Shown: piece after piece, positions 14,520-23,731 of the stretch | How the letters are laid out: each line of letters opens with the position of its first letter | Position numbering within the stretch: position 1 is the first letter of the stretch | From: Candidatus Thiodiazotropha sp. (ex Monitilora ramsayi) | GTDB lineage: Bacteria; Pseudomonadota; Gammaproteobacteria; Chromatiales; Chromatiaceae | Length of the DNA stretch: 64,000 bases | Assembly (NCBI GenBank): GCA_025655595.1 | Contig: JAHXIO010000003.1 | Span: forward strand, 62,001 to 126,000 | Reading direction: 5' to 3' | Made by a program: the position numbers and the translations under genes | The notes under the pieces: model-generated | What the model saw: only the letters and a program-made list of their open reading frames with translations | Database searches by the model: none | What the model was told of the DNA's origin: nothing

Positions 14520-16340
14520 TCAACGTATGAGTTTGATGGTCGTCTTCTTTCTCGCGAACTGTACGGCAGGGCCGTGACCGGATACCTCATAGATCTCGTG
14601 TAGCGCCTCTCCCCAGTGTTGGGGATTGGAGGTCATGGTGCCGGTTGTGGGAAGGTCCCGTGCATGGCCGCCATTGCTGACGGTGGGTTCGGTATCTTTT
14701 TCCGCAAGGAATTCAACATAGTGGTTGCTGAAGGTCTTGTACATCAGCTTCGCTTCCACTTTAATGTCGCCCCTGGCGTTAGCGGGCACGGTGAAGGTGT
14801 AATCCCTGTCGGCCCAGTTCTGGCCGTCGGCATATTCATCTTCGGGAACGATGAAAGCACCCTGTGCCATGTAGGCGGCCTTGTTATACCCCTTCGGCGG
14901 GATTCGGTTGTCTTTGACCACCTTGTTCAACAGGGCGAAGTGGAATTCCTTCTCGTGCTCGGTCACTATTCCATCGTTATCGTCGTCCAGTAGATCTCCA
15001 TAGCCTTCGGCCAAGGCATGAATCTCGAAGATATCGTCGTGATCAGCGACCAGCACCTCACCTGTGGCCGGATCGACCGCACCGTCTTCGAGGATTGTGC
15101 CGACTTTTGTCCAGATCTTCACGTGCAGCCACATCTGGCGTCCTTCGCCGTAACCGGTGGGCAGTTTGTGGCCGGCTTTATTGATGATTCTGAACTTGAC
15201 GGTGCCTGTGTCACCAGGGCGAAGACGCCTGGGTTTGCTGACGACACGGATGCTGGCGGTGGCGCCATCGACGAAGTCGAGGTTGTCTGCAACCCGTTCA
15301 TCGAGCGAGGACTGTCTGGAGGCTGCTACATCGTACCCTAAATCGGCCCAGGTCTGATCGATCGGTCCCCAGAGTCGCTCCAGATGCGAGAGTAACCAAG
15401 TTTGTGCACCGGCGAATCGCATCGGGCGATGGCAATCCTGACAGCGTCCGTTGGCTTTGTTACGAAAGCTGCTGTTGTACCACTCCGTGTAGGTCCGCTC
15501 GATGGGGTGGGGGATGTTCGCGGGCTCACCGTCTCCGTCGGGATCGGTCAATGTCATGAGGAAGGGATTGGTCACCTCATGACAGGTACCGCAGAGTTCA
15601 CTCTCCCTTTGGAAGGGATCCATCACTCTCGGGTCGTCTCTTTCGGAGTCGGTGAAGGGTTCATACAACGTGACGAACATGCCGCCGTTACCGGCCGCTT
15701 TGTCGGTACCGGAGATCTTCTGGTTGTCGATCATACGGTGACAGACATCGCAGGAGACCCCGTCCATGTGGCCTTCCGAGTCTTTGTTGTGCAGCGGATC
15801 GGGTGCCTGTTCACTCAGCGGTGACCGGTCTAGCATTTGCGCACCCCAAAAGTCGCCGCGTAAAAAAGGCTCGGAGGGATTCGCCGGTTCTGAGAATCCC
15901 TCGAGCCAACCGACAGGTGAGTGACAGCGAAGACAAAAATCGCCGACGACGGGTTGTGCCGTTTCATCCAGGCCCAACAGCGTCGGAATAGTGGTCTCGC
16001 CTAATTCGGTCAGAGGTGGGAAGTCGCCTCCCAGCCCCACATGTTCAAGCAGATTGATGAAGTCACGGTTAGCGACATTGAGGGCTGCAAAAAACGACGG
16101 ATCTCTCATTGCATGTGCCATGATACTGCCCGACCAGTCATCGAATTCGACGCCGGGAAACCTGGCTGGACTCCTAAAACCGTCGAATATCGGGTCCAGG
16201 ATCTGTCCGTCACCATTGATACCAGGTGCGGATCCCCGGGGTTGGGTGGAATCGCTCTCTGTGATGCTGGTAGCGAATGATAGGCTGATAGGGAGAAAAA
16301 GCGCCGCGAATATCGCGCCAATTGATCTTAATGCAATCAT
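14520..16340 (-). CDS. Exported tetraheme c-type cytochrome
   Basis: A 606-residue periplasmic protein with signal peptide (GAIFAALFLPISLSFA) and four CxxCH heme-binding motifs: CLRCH at 136-140, CDVCH at 197-201, CGTCH at 250-254 and CQDCH at 300-304. The C-terminal half has no heme motif; it looks like beta-sandwich sequence, with an acidic LLDDDNDGIVTEHEKEF segment resembling a calcium loop. The overall layout recalls multiheme cytochromes related to cytochrome c554 / tetrathionate-type reductases, but the substrate cannot be deduced. GAGGGATT precedes the ATG. A monocistronic unit with its own terminator; it needs cytochrome c maturation and probably passes electrons to or from a sulfur or nitrogen compound. 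Confidence 0.8.
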   Translation of the reverse strand: MIALRSIGAIFAALFLPISLSFATSITESDSTQPRGSAPGINGDGQILDPIFDGFRSPARFPGVEFDDWSGSIMAHAMRDPSFFAALNVANRDFINLLEHVGLGGDFPPLTELGETTIPTLLGLDETAQPVVGDFCLRCHSPVGWLEGFSEPANPSEPFLRGDFWGAQMLDRSPLSEQAPDPLHNKDSEGHMDGVSCDVCHRMIDNQKISGTDKAAGNGGMFVTLYEPFTDSERDDPRVMDPFQRESELCGTCHEVTNPFLMTLTDPDGDGEPANIPHPIERTYTEWYNSSFRNKANGRCQDCHRPMRFAGAQTWLLSHLERLWGPIDQTWADLGYDVAASRQSSLDERVADNLDFVDGATASIRVVSKPRRLRPGDTGTVKFRIINKAGHKLPTGYGEGRQMWLHVKIWTKVGTILEDGAVDPATGEVLVADHDDIFEIHALAEGYGDLLDDDNDGIVTEHEKEFHFALLNKVVKDNRIPPKGYNKAAYMAQGAFIVPEDEYADGQNWADRDYTFTVPANARGDIKVEAKLMYKTFSNHYVEFLAEKDTEPTVSNGGHARDLPTTGTMTSNPQHWGEALHEIYEVSGHGPAVQFARKKTTIKLIR

Positions 16341-16701
16341 GATAATCCCTCACTTGTTAGATGTGACTTACCCTGCTCACGTAATTGCTGATTAAGACTT
16401 GCTTAATGAATTTAAGTATTATTAAGGGATTCGAATGTGTTTAGGTGGGTCATACCCTACCGTACCTATGCGGTGTGACTTTACTGTGTAATACCGAGTG
16501 GATATGACGAAAGATTTTCTGCGTGACTATCACGTCGGATAGCAACACGATCGATGAAGTTATCCTGTTCTTTACGGATATTCCGCTCCGTAGCAATATC
16601 TCTTCAAGAAAATATCCATTGACCACGGGAAGAGTGTGGTATTGACCTGCCAATAAGCTGCCACTGCAGGGATATCGTGATTTTTCGCCTTGATTCGGCG
16701 A
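16341..16701. other. Intergenic region, no gene seen
   Basis: About 360 bases between the cytochrome gene and the broken amidohydrolase. It must hold the cytochrome promoter. Short open frames here have no family resemblance. I see no operator or RNA structure that I can support. Confidence 0.5.
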
Positions 16702-17712
16702 TTAAAAGGAAGCTTTTTCAGTGGCGGTTGCCAGGTGAAGCACTTTCTTATAATTAGTGTAGATTGGGCTATCTGCCGGAAAATATTCAGTAATGGCTGC
16801 ATGGTAGGCATCGAAGGGATTGTCGATCGTGCTGATTTGCAGGCGTGTCTTGAGGCTTAGGTCATAGGTATTGAAAAGCAGAGTGTAGGGTACCGGGTAG
16901 TCGGTGCCGAACAGCAGCTTGTGATGTATATGGCTCTGTTCGGCAAGGTGTCTCAGGGCGCGTGCCTTCAACGGTGTCAGGATGGCGGATAGATCCGCAT
17001 AGAGATTGTCGTGCTGTTCCAGTTTCTCCAGCAGCCGATGATAATCCGGATCGAAGGTGGCGGGATTGCGGGAGAGATTCCGCCAGATGACCGGCCAATG
17101 TGGCCTGCCTAATCCGATGTGTGCGGCAATGACCGTGACGCCGCATTCCAAGGGTAGTCGGGTCATGTCGTCACCTTCATAGGCTTAGGAGTGGATGGTG
17201 TACTCCGGGCCGATATGGATGATGACCGGAATGTTCTGCTCTCTCAGTTTTTCATAGTAAGGGATGAATGTCGGATTGTTCAGATCGACTCCCCAGTAGT
17301 TCTGCAGAAACTTGCTACCCTGGCAACCGCGTTCGACATACTCATCGATCAGATCGAGGGCGTCTGGACGCCTGGGGTTGACCGACATGAAGGGGATGAA
17401 CTGTGCCGGATGGCGTGTACTGACGGAGAGTACATCTTCGGTTGAGGCACAAACGGTAATATCCCGATGCAGTTCCTGTCCCTTGCTGTCGACACGGCTG
17501 TCCACGCCAAAAAGGCAGGTTTTGTCCACCGATGACGAATGCCGAATGGCAGAGGCCATGGCCTCGACATACCCGTTGAAAGGGTCTTCCCGGAGTCGCT
17601 GGTAGTCGGCCCCCAATCGCTTGGCAAAAAAGCGCAGGACAAATCGGTCGAGCGGCCGGTTGAAGCTGACATTCGGATTGAGGAGATGGGTGTGTATGTC
17701 TATGGTCTTCAT
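16702..17712 (-). pseudogene. Amidohydrolase-family (TIM-barrel) gene interrupted by an in-frame stop
   Basis: The upstream part (17185-17712) begins MKTIDIHTHLLNPNV, the HxH metal site of amidohydrolase-2 type enzymes, and reaches IPVIIHIGPEYTIHS, where TAA (17185-17187) stops translation. The same frame continues without shift: AYEGDD-MTRLPLECGVTVIAAH, then LLFGTDYPVP with the conserved Asp, ending at 16702. The two parts together give a normal enzyme of about 336 residues with all metal ligands (H6, H8, the IIH and AAH histidines, and D of GTDYP). The damage is therefore a single nonsense codon. ATG 17166 could restart translation but would yield a non-functional half. Confidence 0.8.
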
Positions 17713-17756
17713 CGTTCCCTGATTACTTGCGCTCTACTTTGTTAATCCATATTGGC

Positions 17757-18047
17757 TCATGAGGCTTCGAAACCGGGTGGCCGCTTACCGGACAGCAGAT
17801 AGGCAAAAGCGATAACCTCCGCCACCGCACGATAGAGCGATTCGGGTATCTCCTCACCCAGCGGAATCTGCGAAAGCAAAGCGGCCAACTCGGCATCTTC
17901 ATGTAGGGGGACGTCGTGCTCCTTGGCCAGTGAGAGTATCCGCTGAGCCAGCTCATCCCGTCCTTTGGCCGTCAGCCTGGGCGTATTTTCGCCATCATAG
18001 TTCAGCGCGATGGCGAGATCGGGTTGTTTGTCGTCGTTGTCCTTCAT
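17757..18047 (-). CDS. FlhB C-terminal domain-like protein
   Basis: A 96-residue protein equal to the cytoplasmic C-terminal part of FlhB/YscU export-switch proteins: AIALNYDGENTPRLTAKG, DELAQRILSLAKEHDVPLHE and a final IPESLYRAVAEVIAFAYLL. It lacks the membrane part and the NPTH autocleavage motif. Free-standing FlhB-C proteins occur in many flagellated proteobacteria. Its ATG overlaps the TGA of the upstream fliK-like gene by 4 bases (ATGA), so the two are translated together. It probably takes part in substrate switching of flagellar export, either by replacing or by competing with the FlhB C-terminal domain. No other flagellar gene is in the window. Confidence 0.85.
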   Translation of the reverse strand: MKDNDDKQPDLAIALNYDGENTPRLTAKGRDELAQRILSLAKEHDVPLHEDAELAALLSQIPLGEEIPESLYRAVAEVIAFAYLLSGKRPPGFEAS

Positions 18048-19180
18048 GCCTTCTCGTGCAGCAGTGATATATCGTCAGGTATTCCATGATGTTCTTCAAT
18101 GACGCCGATGAAAGACTCCAGCCTGGTGACCTCCAGCCCCGCATTTTCAAAACCCTGCCGCAGGCGGCCGAGATGGTTTTTTACCAAAGTATCGGTTTGC
18201 TGCCGCTCCGACCAGATGAGGGTGGAGAGGGTTTCTCCCTGCAGTTTGAGCTGTACCCGCATGGGTCCCAGGGAGGTCAGGTTCATATGCAGCGTCAGGT
18301 TCCAGGGGGGGGCGCCATTTTCCTCGTTGGCGGCTCCCTCCCGGCCGATGCGGAAGTGGAAAAGATCCACCTCCTGTTCATTGCGGATCGGCAACTCGAA
18401 CTGCCAGACCTGCCGCAGGGGGTCTTCCTGGGGCAGCGAGTTCAGCTGGTGGGTCTGAATCCGGGCGATACCGCCGTCTAAGCTCTTCAGCAACCCGATC
18501 AGCAACTTGACGCTGTTATCGGTAGTTGCACTGGTTGGAGGTTGTTGAGCCGGCGGTAGCGGCTTAGCGTCCGGAGCGATTATCTGACGCAGTGGCTCCG
18601 GCAACAGTTGTCTGACCGTTTCATAGAGACGAATCAGATTGAGCTTCATATCCGCAGGCCCGGTCGTCAACTGCCTGAGCAGTTTTGTCTCGGTCAGTAC
18701 GCCGCTATTGGAGAGGGCCGCTTTCACGCTCTCCCGCAATCCCGGATCGGTAACGGATTGTGTCTGAGTGAGGATCGAGGCGGCCTCGGCTTTGAGGGCA
18801 GGAGGAATCGGGGTTTTAGGTGGCGCCTGTATGACTTGATTCAGGGCTTTAAAAACCTGGGGCAGGGGCTGTTGTCTGGGTAGCAGGTGCTTGAGTGCGG
18901 CGGCCTTGAGTTCATTCAGACTGGGGAGGGTGAGTACACGAAGTTCGGGTAGAGTGTCGGTCTTCACCACTTGCAGGGTCAGGGCTTGCCCTGGGCGCAC
19001 ACTGACCTGAGTCTGTGCGATGAGACGGGTAACGCCGATCTGCAGGCTCAACCTGCCGTTTACGTTTTCACTCAGTGCTGTGCCCTGCAGGATCTGACCT
19101 GGCTTCAGGTTTTGCAGCAGAGGTTCCCGCAAGGCGAGCGTGGAGGGAGGCAGTAGGAGTTTTGCGCTGGGTATTTGCAT
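18044..19180 (-). CDS. fliK: FliK-like flagellar hook-length control protein
   Basis: A 378-residue protein with a proline- and glutamine-rich linker region and a C-terminal FliK domain at about residues 270-365: WQFELPIRNEQEVDLFHFRI, LTLHMNLTSLGPMRVQLKLQ and LRQGFENAGLEVTRLESFIG. In flagellar export FliK measures hook length and contacts FlhB to switch substrates. Here the partner gene next to it is a free FlhB-C domain with a 4-base overlap, matching that interaction. The N-terminal half is less typical than in E. coli FliK, so it could be a FliK paralogue. The gene lies outside a flagellar cluster. Confidence 0.75.
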   Translation of the reverse strand: MQIPSAKLLLPPSTLALREPLLQNLKPGQILQGTALSENVNGRLSLQIGVTRLIAQTQVSVRPGQALTLQVVKTDTLPELRVLTLPSLNELKAAALKHLLPRQQPLPQVFKALNQVIQAPPKTPIPPALKAEAASILTQTQSVTDPGLRESVKAALSNSGVLTETKLLRQLTTGPADMKLNLIRLYETVRQLLPEPLRQIIAPDAKPLPPAQQPPTSATTDNSVKLLIGLLKSLDGGIARIQTHQLNSLPQEDPLRQVWQFELPIRNEQEVDLFHFRIGREGAANEENGAPPWNLTLHMNLTSLGPMRVQLKLQGETLSTLIWSERQQTDTLVKNHLGRLRQGFENAGLEVTRLESFIGVIEEHHGIPDDISLLHEKA

Positions 19181-19406
19181 CAGGCGGTCATCTTTTCGAT
19201 GCTTCCAAGTATAGACTTATGCCGTTGGCAAACTCCATTCGCATCTCGATAGAGAGAGGGTTCTGCTCCGATGATTCTGTGAGTAAGGGACTTGTTGTCT
19301 ATATCGATTAATTCCGCGCATTGTTAGACCCGATGGAAACGCCAAACTCAAATGAATCCACCATTGGCCGCTATGCTGAGTGATGAAGCGTAGTTGGTAA
19401 GAGGTA

Positions 19407-20192
19407 ATGAATAAAGAGGACAATGCACCGCTATCCTGGTTTGTGCGGCATGAGGGCCAGCCCATGGGGCCTTTTAGTGGTGCGAAGATCCGCGGCATGC
19501 TGCTGGACGGTGATCTTTTCATCACCGACCAGATCAGCGTGGACAAAAAGACATGGGCGGCTATTGAGACAGTGCCTGCGGTGATGCCACTGCAGCTTCG
19601 GGCCGAGGCGGGCGATAAGGTAGCTCAGGCCAAGCTGGCGGCCAGGGAAAAGAGCCGGGAGAGGGAGAGTGCTGAAGAGAGACGTTTCCCCTTGGTGGCA
19701 GTCACGGTCCTTACCGTAATTGTTGCCGGTGTCGTCGGTTTCTCCGTCTGGCTCGGTATGCCGGAGGGTGTGGACACGCCGACCTGTGACGCAGCACCGG
19801 CACCTGGGGTGAACTGGCGAAACTGTCTATTGCCTGGCGTGGATGTGGGGCCTGCGAGTCTGGCCGGTGCCAATCTCAATAGTGCCGTGTTGCGAGGGGG
19901 CAACTTCAGTGCCACTGATCTTAGGGATGCCGATATACGATACGCGGACCTTTCAAGGGCCAATCTTCGCTATGCGCAACTCAGCGGAGCGCGGCTGGTG
20001 GGCGCCAATCTGCAGGGTGCGGATATTCGGGGCAGCGATCTCAGTCACACAGATCTGCGTTTTGCCGATCTCAGCGGGAGTCTGACCGAAGGGGCGGTTT
20101 TCGACGGTGCCAGTTTGCATGGGGCGATCTGGACGGATGGTAAGACCTGCAGCGATCAGTCTGTCGGTCGCTGTTTACCGGATTCACCCTGA
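19407..20192 (+). CDS. GYF-like / transmembrane / pentapeptide-repeat protein
   Basis: A 261-residue fusion. Residues 8-60 (LSWFVRHEGQPMGPFSGAKI, RGMLLDGDLFITDQISV) look like a bacterial GYF_2 domain, which usually binds short peptides. One membrane helix follows at about 93-115 (VAVTVLTVIVAGVVGFSVWL). The periplasmic part from about 145 to 235 consists of A(D/N)Lxx pentapeptide repeats (GANLNSAVL, ATDLRDADI, RANLRYAQL, GADIRGSDL), which form a right-handed quadrilateral beta-helix, capped by a CSDQSVGRC cysteine pair. Function unknown; it may sense a cytosolic partner and expose a periplasmic scaffold. Convergent with the AMMECR1 gene, only 4 bases apart. Confidence 0.75.
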   Translation: MNKEDNAPLSWFVRHEGQPMGPFSGAKIRGMLLDGDLFITDQISVDKKTWAAIETVPAVMPLQLRAEAGDKVAQAKLAAREKSRERESAEERRFPLVAVTVLTVIVAGVVGFSVWLGMPEGVDTPTCDAAPAPGVNWRNCLLPGVDVGPASLAGANLNSAVLRGGNFSATDLRDADIRYADLSRANLRYAQLSGARLVGANLQGADIRGSDLSHTDLRFADLSGSLTEGAVFDGASLHGAIWTDGKTCSDQSVGRCLPDSP

Positions 20193-20196
20193 TGAG

Positions 20197-20784
20197 TTAT
20201 GAGAAAGACTCCGTCTCATAGCGGAATACCTCAATATTCTCCGACCAGTAGTTCTCAGGCAATCCGGCCTTCCGCTTGAGATGGCGCAGGAAATCTCTCG
20301 GCTCCGGTAACTGCTCCCAGACTGAAGGGAGAAAGGTACCTCGGTGCATCCCCTCAAGCAGTATCAGACCGTCCCTGTGGGGTTGCATCTGTTGCAGCAG
20401 ATCGGCTTCCGAGCCGCACTGAAGTCTTTCGGAAGGCGTCAGTACGGAGATGTGGATCTCCAGGTCGGTCAACTCATCGCGGGTCATGGGAGGGAATCGA
20501 GGATCCTGGAAGGCGGCCGATTCGGCGTTTTCCGCCACATCTGCCACCAGGGGCCTGATCGCCTCCAAGTGTCCGATACAGCCGCGCAGCATCGAGTGTC
20601 GGTTCAGTGTCACGAAGCTGGCTCTTACCGCCTGCAGTTCCATCGGATATTCTTGGATCTCAACCGGCAGGGCAGTTGAGGTTTCCAACCGGTATCGAAT
20701 GGCCTGTCGGACAACCTGCAACAGGATTTGCCTGCTGTCTGGTGACAGGTATCGGTGGGATTCATTGTTCATGTTATTTCCCAT
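20197..20784 (-). CDS. amrA: AMMECR1-domain protein (AmmeMemoRadiSam system protein A)
   Basis: An AMMECR1-fold protein of about 195 residues: VRASFVTLNRHSMLRGCIGH with the invariant LRGCIG motif, then DPRFPPMTRDELTDLEIHIS and LLEGMHRGTFLPSVWEQLP. The family is found from archaea to man. In bacteria it is commonly encoded with a MEMO1-like protein and a radical SAM enzyme, and the trio is named AmmeMemoRadiSam; its reaction is not known to me. The other two members are present here at 30.1-32.0 kb, about 10 kb away. The start is uncertain: ATG 20784 or ATG 20772 gives normal length; a frame open to 20865 adds atypical residues. Confidence 0.85.
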   Translation of the reverse strand: MGNNMNNESHRYLSPDSRQILLQVVRQAIRYRLETSTALPVEIQEYPMELQAVRASFVTLNRHSMLRGCIGHLEAIRPLVADVAENAESAAFQDPRFPPMTRDELTDLEIHISVLTPSERLQCGSEADLLQQMQPHRDGLILLEGMHRGTFLPSVWEQLPEPRDFLRHLKRKAGLPENYWSENIEVFRYETESFS

Positions 20785-20970
20785 TACATTCGGATTGGGC
20801 CTTTCGTTGTGTTGTGCGATAGCGCATCTGGCTGAGGGTGATATATCAAAACATGTATCCGACACAGGGAAATTGCAAGTCGGTTGTCTGGTGCGATTGT
20901 CGATTCAATCCTGGATTACTGCGTCCGGCTTCGCCATAATTCCGCCTCCGATTTTTCAGGGAAACGCCTC

Positions 20971-21894
20971 ATGTGGTTTAAAAATTTACGCATCTATCCG
21001 CTTCAACAACCTTTCAATCTGACTGCCGAGGCCCTGGAGAGTCAGCTTGAAAGCAGGCGTTTCACCCCGTGTGGCAGCCACGATCCCATCTCCTTTGGAT
21101 GGTACGAACCTCTGGGACGGGCCGCCGAGAGCCTGGTGCATGAACTGAATGGCTGTCAGGCGATCTGCGCCCGTTTGGAGGAGAAATTACTGCCGCCTGC
21201 GGTGGTCAATGAGCTGGTTGATGAAAAGAGTGCGGTTATCGAATCCGAAACCGGTCGAAAGGTGGCGAGGAAGGAGCGCACTGAACTGAAAGAGGATATC
21301 TTTCATCAGCTGCTGCCGAAGGCCTTCAGCCGTTTCTCCAATCAGTATGCCATGATCGACAAGCAGCAGGGTTGGATATTGGTGGATGCTGCCAGTGCGA
21401 ACAAGGCAGAGGCGCTGATCTCTCTGTTACGCGATACGCTAGGCAGCCTGCCGACTAAGCCGCTGGAGGTCTCTCTGGCACCCAGTTTCGTTATGACTGA
21501 ATGGTTGCGGCGTCCTGGCCGGCACCCGGATTTTGCTTTGCTGGACAGTTGCGAGCTGAAAGATCACGCTGAGGAGCCGGGTGTACTCAGATGCAAAGGA
21601 CAGGACCTGACGGCGGACGAGATGATCGCACATCTGGACGCTGGCAAGGATGTGGTCAAGCTCGGGGTCTCCTGGGATGAGCGTATCTCCTGCGTAATCG
21701 AGTCTGACATGTCGATCAAACGGGTCAGGTTTCTCGATCTGATCCAGGATGAGGCGGCGGACTATCAGATGGAGAATGAGGCGGACGCCTTCGATGCCCA
21801 TTTCAGTCTGATGACCCTGGAGTTCCGCCGTTTTATCCCTCGCCTGATTGAACTCTTCGGTGGTGTCGTCGAGAAGAGTGAGGAAGAAAGGTAA
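20971..21894 (+). CDS. rdgC: Recombination-associated protein RdgC
   Basis: A 307-residue RdgC. The start MWFKNLRIYPL and the blocks LESRRFTPCGSHDPISFGWY, RKVARKERTELKEDI and LGVSWDERISCVIESDMSIK are typical. RdgC forms a ring-shaped dimer on double-stranded DNA, limits RecA filament formation and influences replication restart. ATG 20971 is chosen because the family starts with MWFKN and AGGGA precedes it; an upstream ATG at 20884 would add 29 residues not seen in relatives. Monocistronic, followed by a gene-free stretch containing a candidate small RNA. Confidence 0.95.
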   Translation: MWFKNLRIYPLQQPFNLTAEALESQLESRRFTPCGSHDPISFGWYEPLGRAAESLVHELNGCQAICARLEEKLLPPAVVNELVDEKSAVIESETGRKVARKERTELKEDIFHQLLPKAFSRFSNQYAMIDKQQGWILVDAASANKAEALISLLRDTLGSLPTKPLEVSLAPSFVMTEWLRRPGRHPDFALLDSCELKDHAEEPGVLRCKGQDLTADEMIAHLDAGKDVVKLGVSWDERISCVIESDMSIKRVRFLDLIQDEAADYQMENEADAFDAHFSLMTLEFRRFIPRLIELFGGVVEKSEEER

Positions 21895-21959
21895 AAAAAC
21901 CGACCCTTGCTCAATATGATGTGTTCACGGGTCAATAACCGAGTTGATGTTAGGGTTTA

Positions 21960-21973
21960 TTGACCTGCGTCAA
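21960..21973 (+). promoter_or_regulatory. FNR/ANR-type box, perfect palindrome TTGAC-N4-GTCAA
   Basis: TTGACCTGCGTCAA fits the FNR/ANR/DNR consensus TTGAY-N4-RTCAA on both half sites. Its centre (21966.5) lies 41.5 bases before 22008, and TAGTCT (21996-22001) stands at the right place for a -10 element, which is the class II activation geometry. No gene start follows; a strong terminator does. Confidence 0.6.
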
Positions 21974-22007
21974 TGTCTGTTGGGCAAACAGCCATTAGTC
22001 TTACACC

Positions 22008-22105
22008 ACGCTCACGGTTGGTCGTTTCCGTGTTAAGCGCTAGTCTGGGCGGGGACCACTGACTCTTTTTATGCCTCCAGGGTTAGCTCCCCGCCCGTTT
22101 TTTTT
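22008..22105 (+). ncRNA. Candidate FNR-controlled small RNA (about 98 nt)
   Basis: No protein gene starts between the FNR-type box and the T-run at 22098-22105. The predicted transcript would begin near 22008, contain a variable 5' part and a long 3' hairpin (GGGCGGGGA paired with TCCCCGCCC) with an oligo-U tail, the usual end of Hfq-dependent small RNAs. The loop of 32 bases includes pyrimidine-rich CTCTTTTTATGCCTCC. By layout it resembles the enterobacterial FnrS RNA, though I see no sequence similarity. It is deduced only from spacing and structure. Confidence 0.45.
22047..22105 (+). terminator. Rho-independent terminator with extended loop
   Basis: GGGCGGGGA (22047-22055) pairs with TCCCCGCCC (22088-22096), followed by G and eight T. 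The loop is 32 bases, longer than usual. On the minus strand no T-run follows, so it serves the plus strand, either the small RNA candidate or read-through from rdgC. Confidence 0.75.
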
Positions 22106-22216
22106 ATCTGACACCAACTTACCCAAACCCACAGCAGTACGCTTTCGATCTTGTTTTCGCCAGTTCTTTATGTCACGGCGGCTGTGGGTCTGTCATTCAG
22201 GCCATTTGAACTTATA

Positions 22217-23494
22217 TCACAGTCTCCCGTCCACGGTCTCTTTGGGTAGGATATTCTTGACATCGTACAAGATGCCTTCAGGTTTCAACAGAGCACGAAT
22301 CTTCTCAGCGCCCATCTCGACAAACTCCTCATGTGCGACTGCAAGTATGACCGCATCATAGGTGTTGTCTTCAAGGGCGGGAATGGGCTCGATTCCATAT
22401 TCCTCTTTCGACTCATCCACACTGACCCAGGGGTCGTAGATGTCGACGCTGGCGCCGTAGTCCTCAAGCTCCGCCACGATGTCCACCACACGGGTATTTC
22501 TAAGGTCAGGACAGTTTTCCTTGAAAGTGAGACCCATGACCAGCACTTTGCTGTTGCCAGATACAACGCCTCTCTTCAGCATCAGTTTGACCACGGTATA
22601 GACCACATAGGCCCCCATACTGTCTGACAGACGGCGGCATGCCAGGATGATCTCAGGTTGATAGCCGGTAGACTGGGCCTTGTGGGAGAGATAGTAGGGA
22701 TCGACTCCGATACAGTGACCACCTACCAGCCCCGGTTTAAAGGGCAGGAAGTTCCATTTGCTGCCAGCAGCCTCCAGGACTTCCGTGGTGTCGATGCCCA
22801 GTCGATTGAAGATCTGCGCCAGTTCGTTGATCAGAGCGATGTTGACGTCGCGCTGGGTATTCTCGATGACTTTTGAGGCCTCGGCGACCTTGATACTGCT
22901 TGCTTTGTGGGTGCCGTTATCCAGTATGCTGTTGTACATGGCATCGACAAAGTCGGCCACTTCCGGTGTTGAGCCCGATGTGACCTTTTTGATATTGACC
23001 AGCCTGTGCTCCTTATCCCCTGGGTTGATTCGTTCCGGACTGTAACCGATGAAAAAATCCTTATTAAATACCAACCCTGATACCGATTCGATCACGGGTA
23101 TGCAATCCTCCTCGGTAGCACCCGGATAGACAGTCGATTCATAGACGGCGATATCTCCAGGTTTGATTATCTGTCCCAGTGTCTCGCTCGCCTTGATCAG
23201 CGGGGTCAGATCGGGCTGTTTATGTTGGTCGATGGGAGTAGGTACCGTTACGATGAAGAAATTACATGCCTTCAAATCATCCTGATTAGTGGTGTATGAC
23301 AGGTGAGGGACTGCCTGCAGCTCTTCAGGTTCGACTTCGAGGGAGCTGTCTCTTCCTTCTCTCAGCTCTTTGACGCGGGATTCGCTGATATCAAGGCCGA
23401 TGGTCGGGTACTTCTTGCCGAACTCAACGGCCAAAGGCAGGCCGACATAACCTAAACCGAGTACACCGATATGCACTTTTTCAAGATCAAACAT
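22217..23494 (-). CDS. tviB: Nucleotide sugar dehydrogenase TviB/WbpA type
   Basis: A 425-residue NAD-dependent UDP-sugar 6-dehydrogenase. The N-terminal Rossmann motif is [19 protein letters not shown]; the catalytic cysteine lies in [19 protein letters not shown] near residue 268; the C-terminal UDP-binding domain ends with [15 protein letters not shown]. It matches TviB/WbpA, which oxidise UDP-GlcNAc or UDP-GalNAc to the uronic acid for surface polysaccharides, better than plain Ugd. No epimerase or glycosyltransferase partner lies beside it; the nearest polysaccharide gene is the EpsB-type transferase at 32.2 kb. Monocistronic. Start [13 protein letters not shown] is supported by the conserved N-terminus. 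Confidence 0.9.
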   Translation of the reverse strand: MFDLEKVHIGVLGLGYVGLPLAVEFGKKYPTIGLDISESRVKELREGRDSSLEVEPEELQAVPHLSYTTNQDDLKACNFFIVTVPTPIDQHKQPDLTPLIKASETLGQIIKPGDIAVYESTVYPGATEEDCIPVIESVSGLVFNKDFFIGYSPERINPGDKEHRLVNIKKVTSGSTPEVADFVDAMYNSILDNGTHKASSIKVAEASKVIENTQRDVNIALINELAQIFNRLGIDTTEVLEAAGSKWNFLPFKPGLVGGHCIGVDPYYLSHKAQSTGYQPEIILACRRLSDSMGAYVVYTVVKLMLKRGVVSGNSKVLVMGLTFKENCPDLRNTRVVDIVAELEDYGASVDIYDPWVSVDESKEEYGIEPIPALEDNTYDAVILAVAHEEFVEMGAEKIRALLKPEGILYDVKNILPKETVDGRL

Positions 23495-23731
23495 CGATAA
23501 TCCTTAAACGTAATGGGGTTGGGGTTGACGAAACCCAGGTAATTGATTTGTTTGCTATTAAAGCCAAATCATAACTTGGAGTTTGGTGTAAATCGAGTTG
23601 TTTTTTTCTCTCTGGAATGTCTCTGCATTGATTTAACTTGAGTCCTATGAGCAGTATGTGACATAAACGAATCTTTTACCCGTACAGGTATCGACAGATA
23701 AGACAGAATGTTTAGTGAAAGAGGTATACGG

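Noticed and set aside
22071-22361. Plus-strand open frame overlapping the small RNA candidate and the 3' end of tviB
   Set aside because: It starts inside the terminator loop, has no ribosome binding site and runs antisense into tviB.
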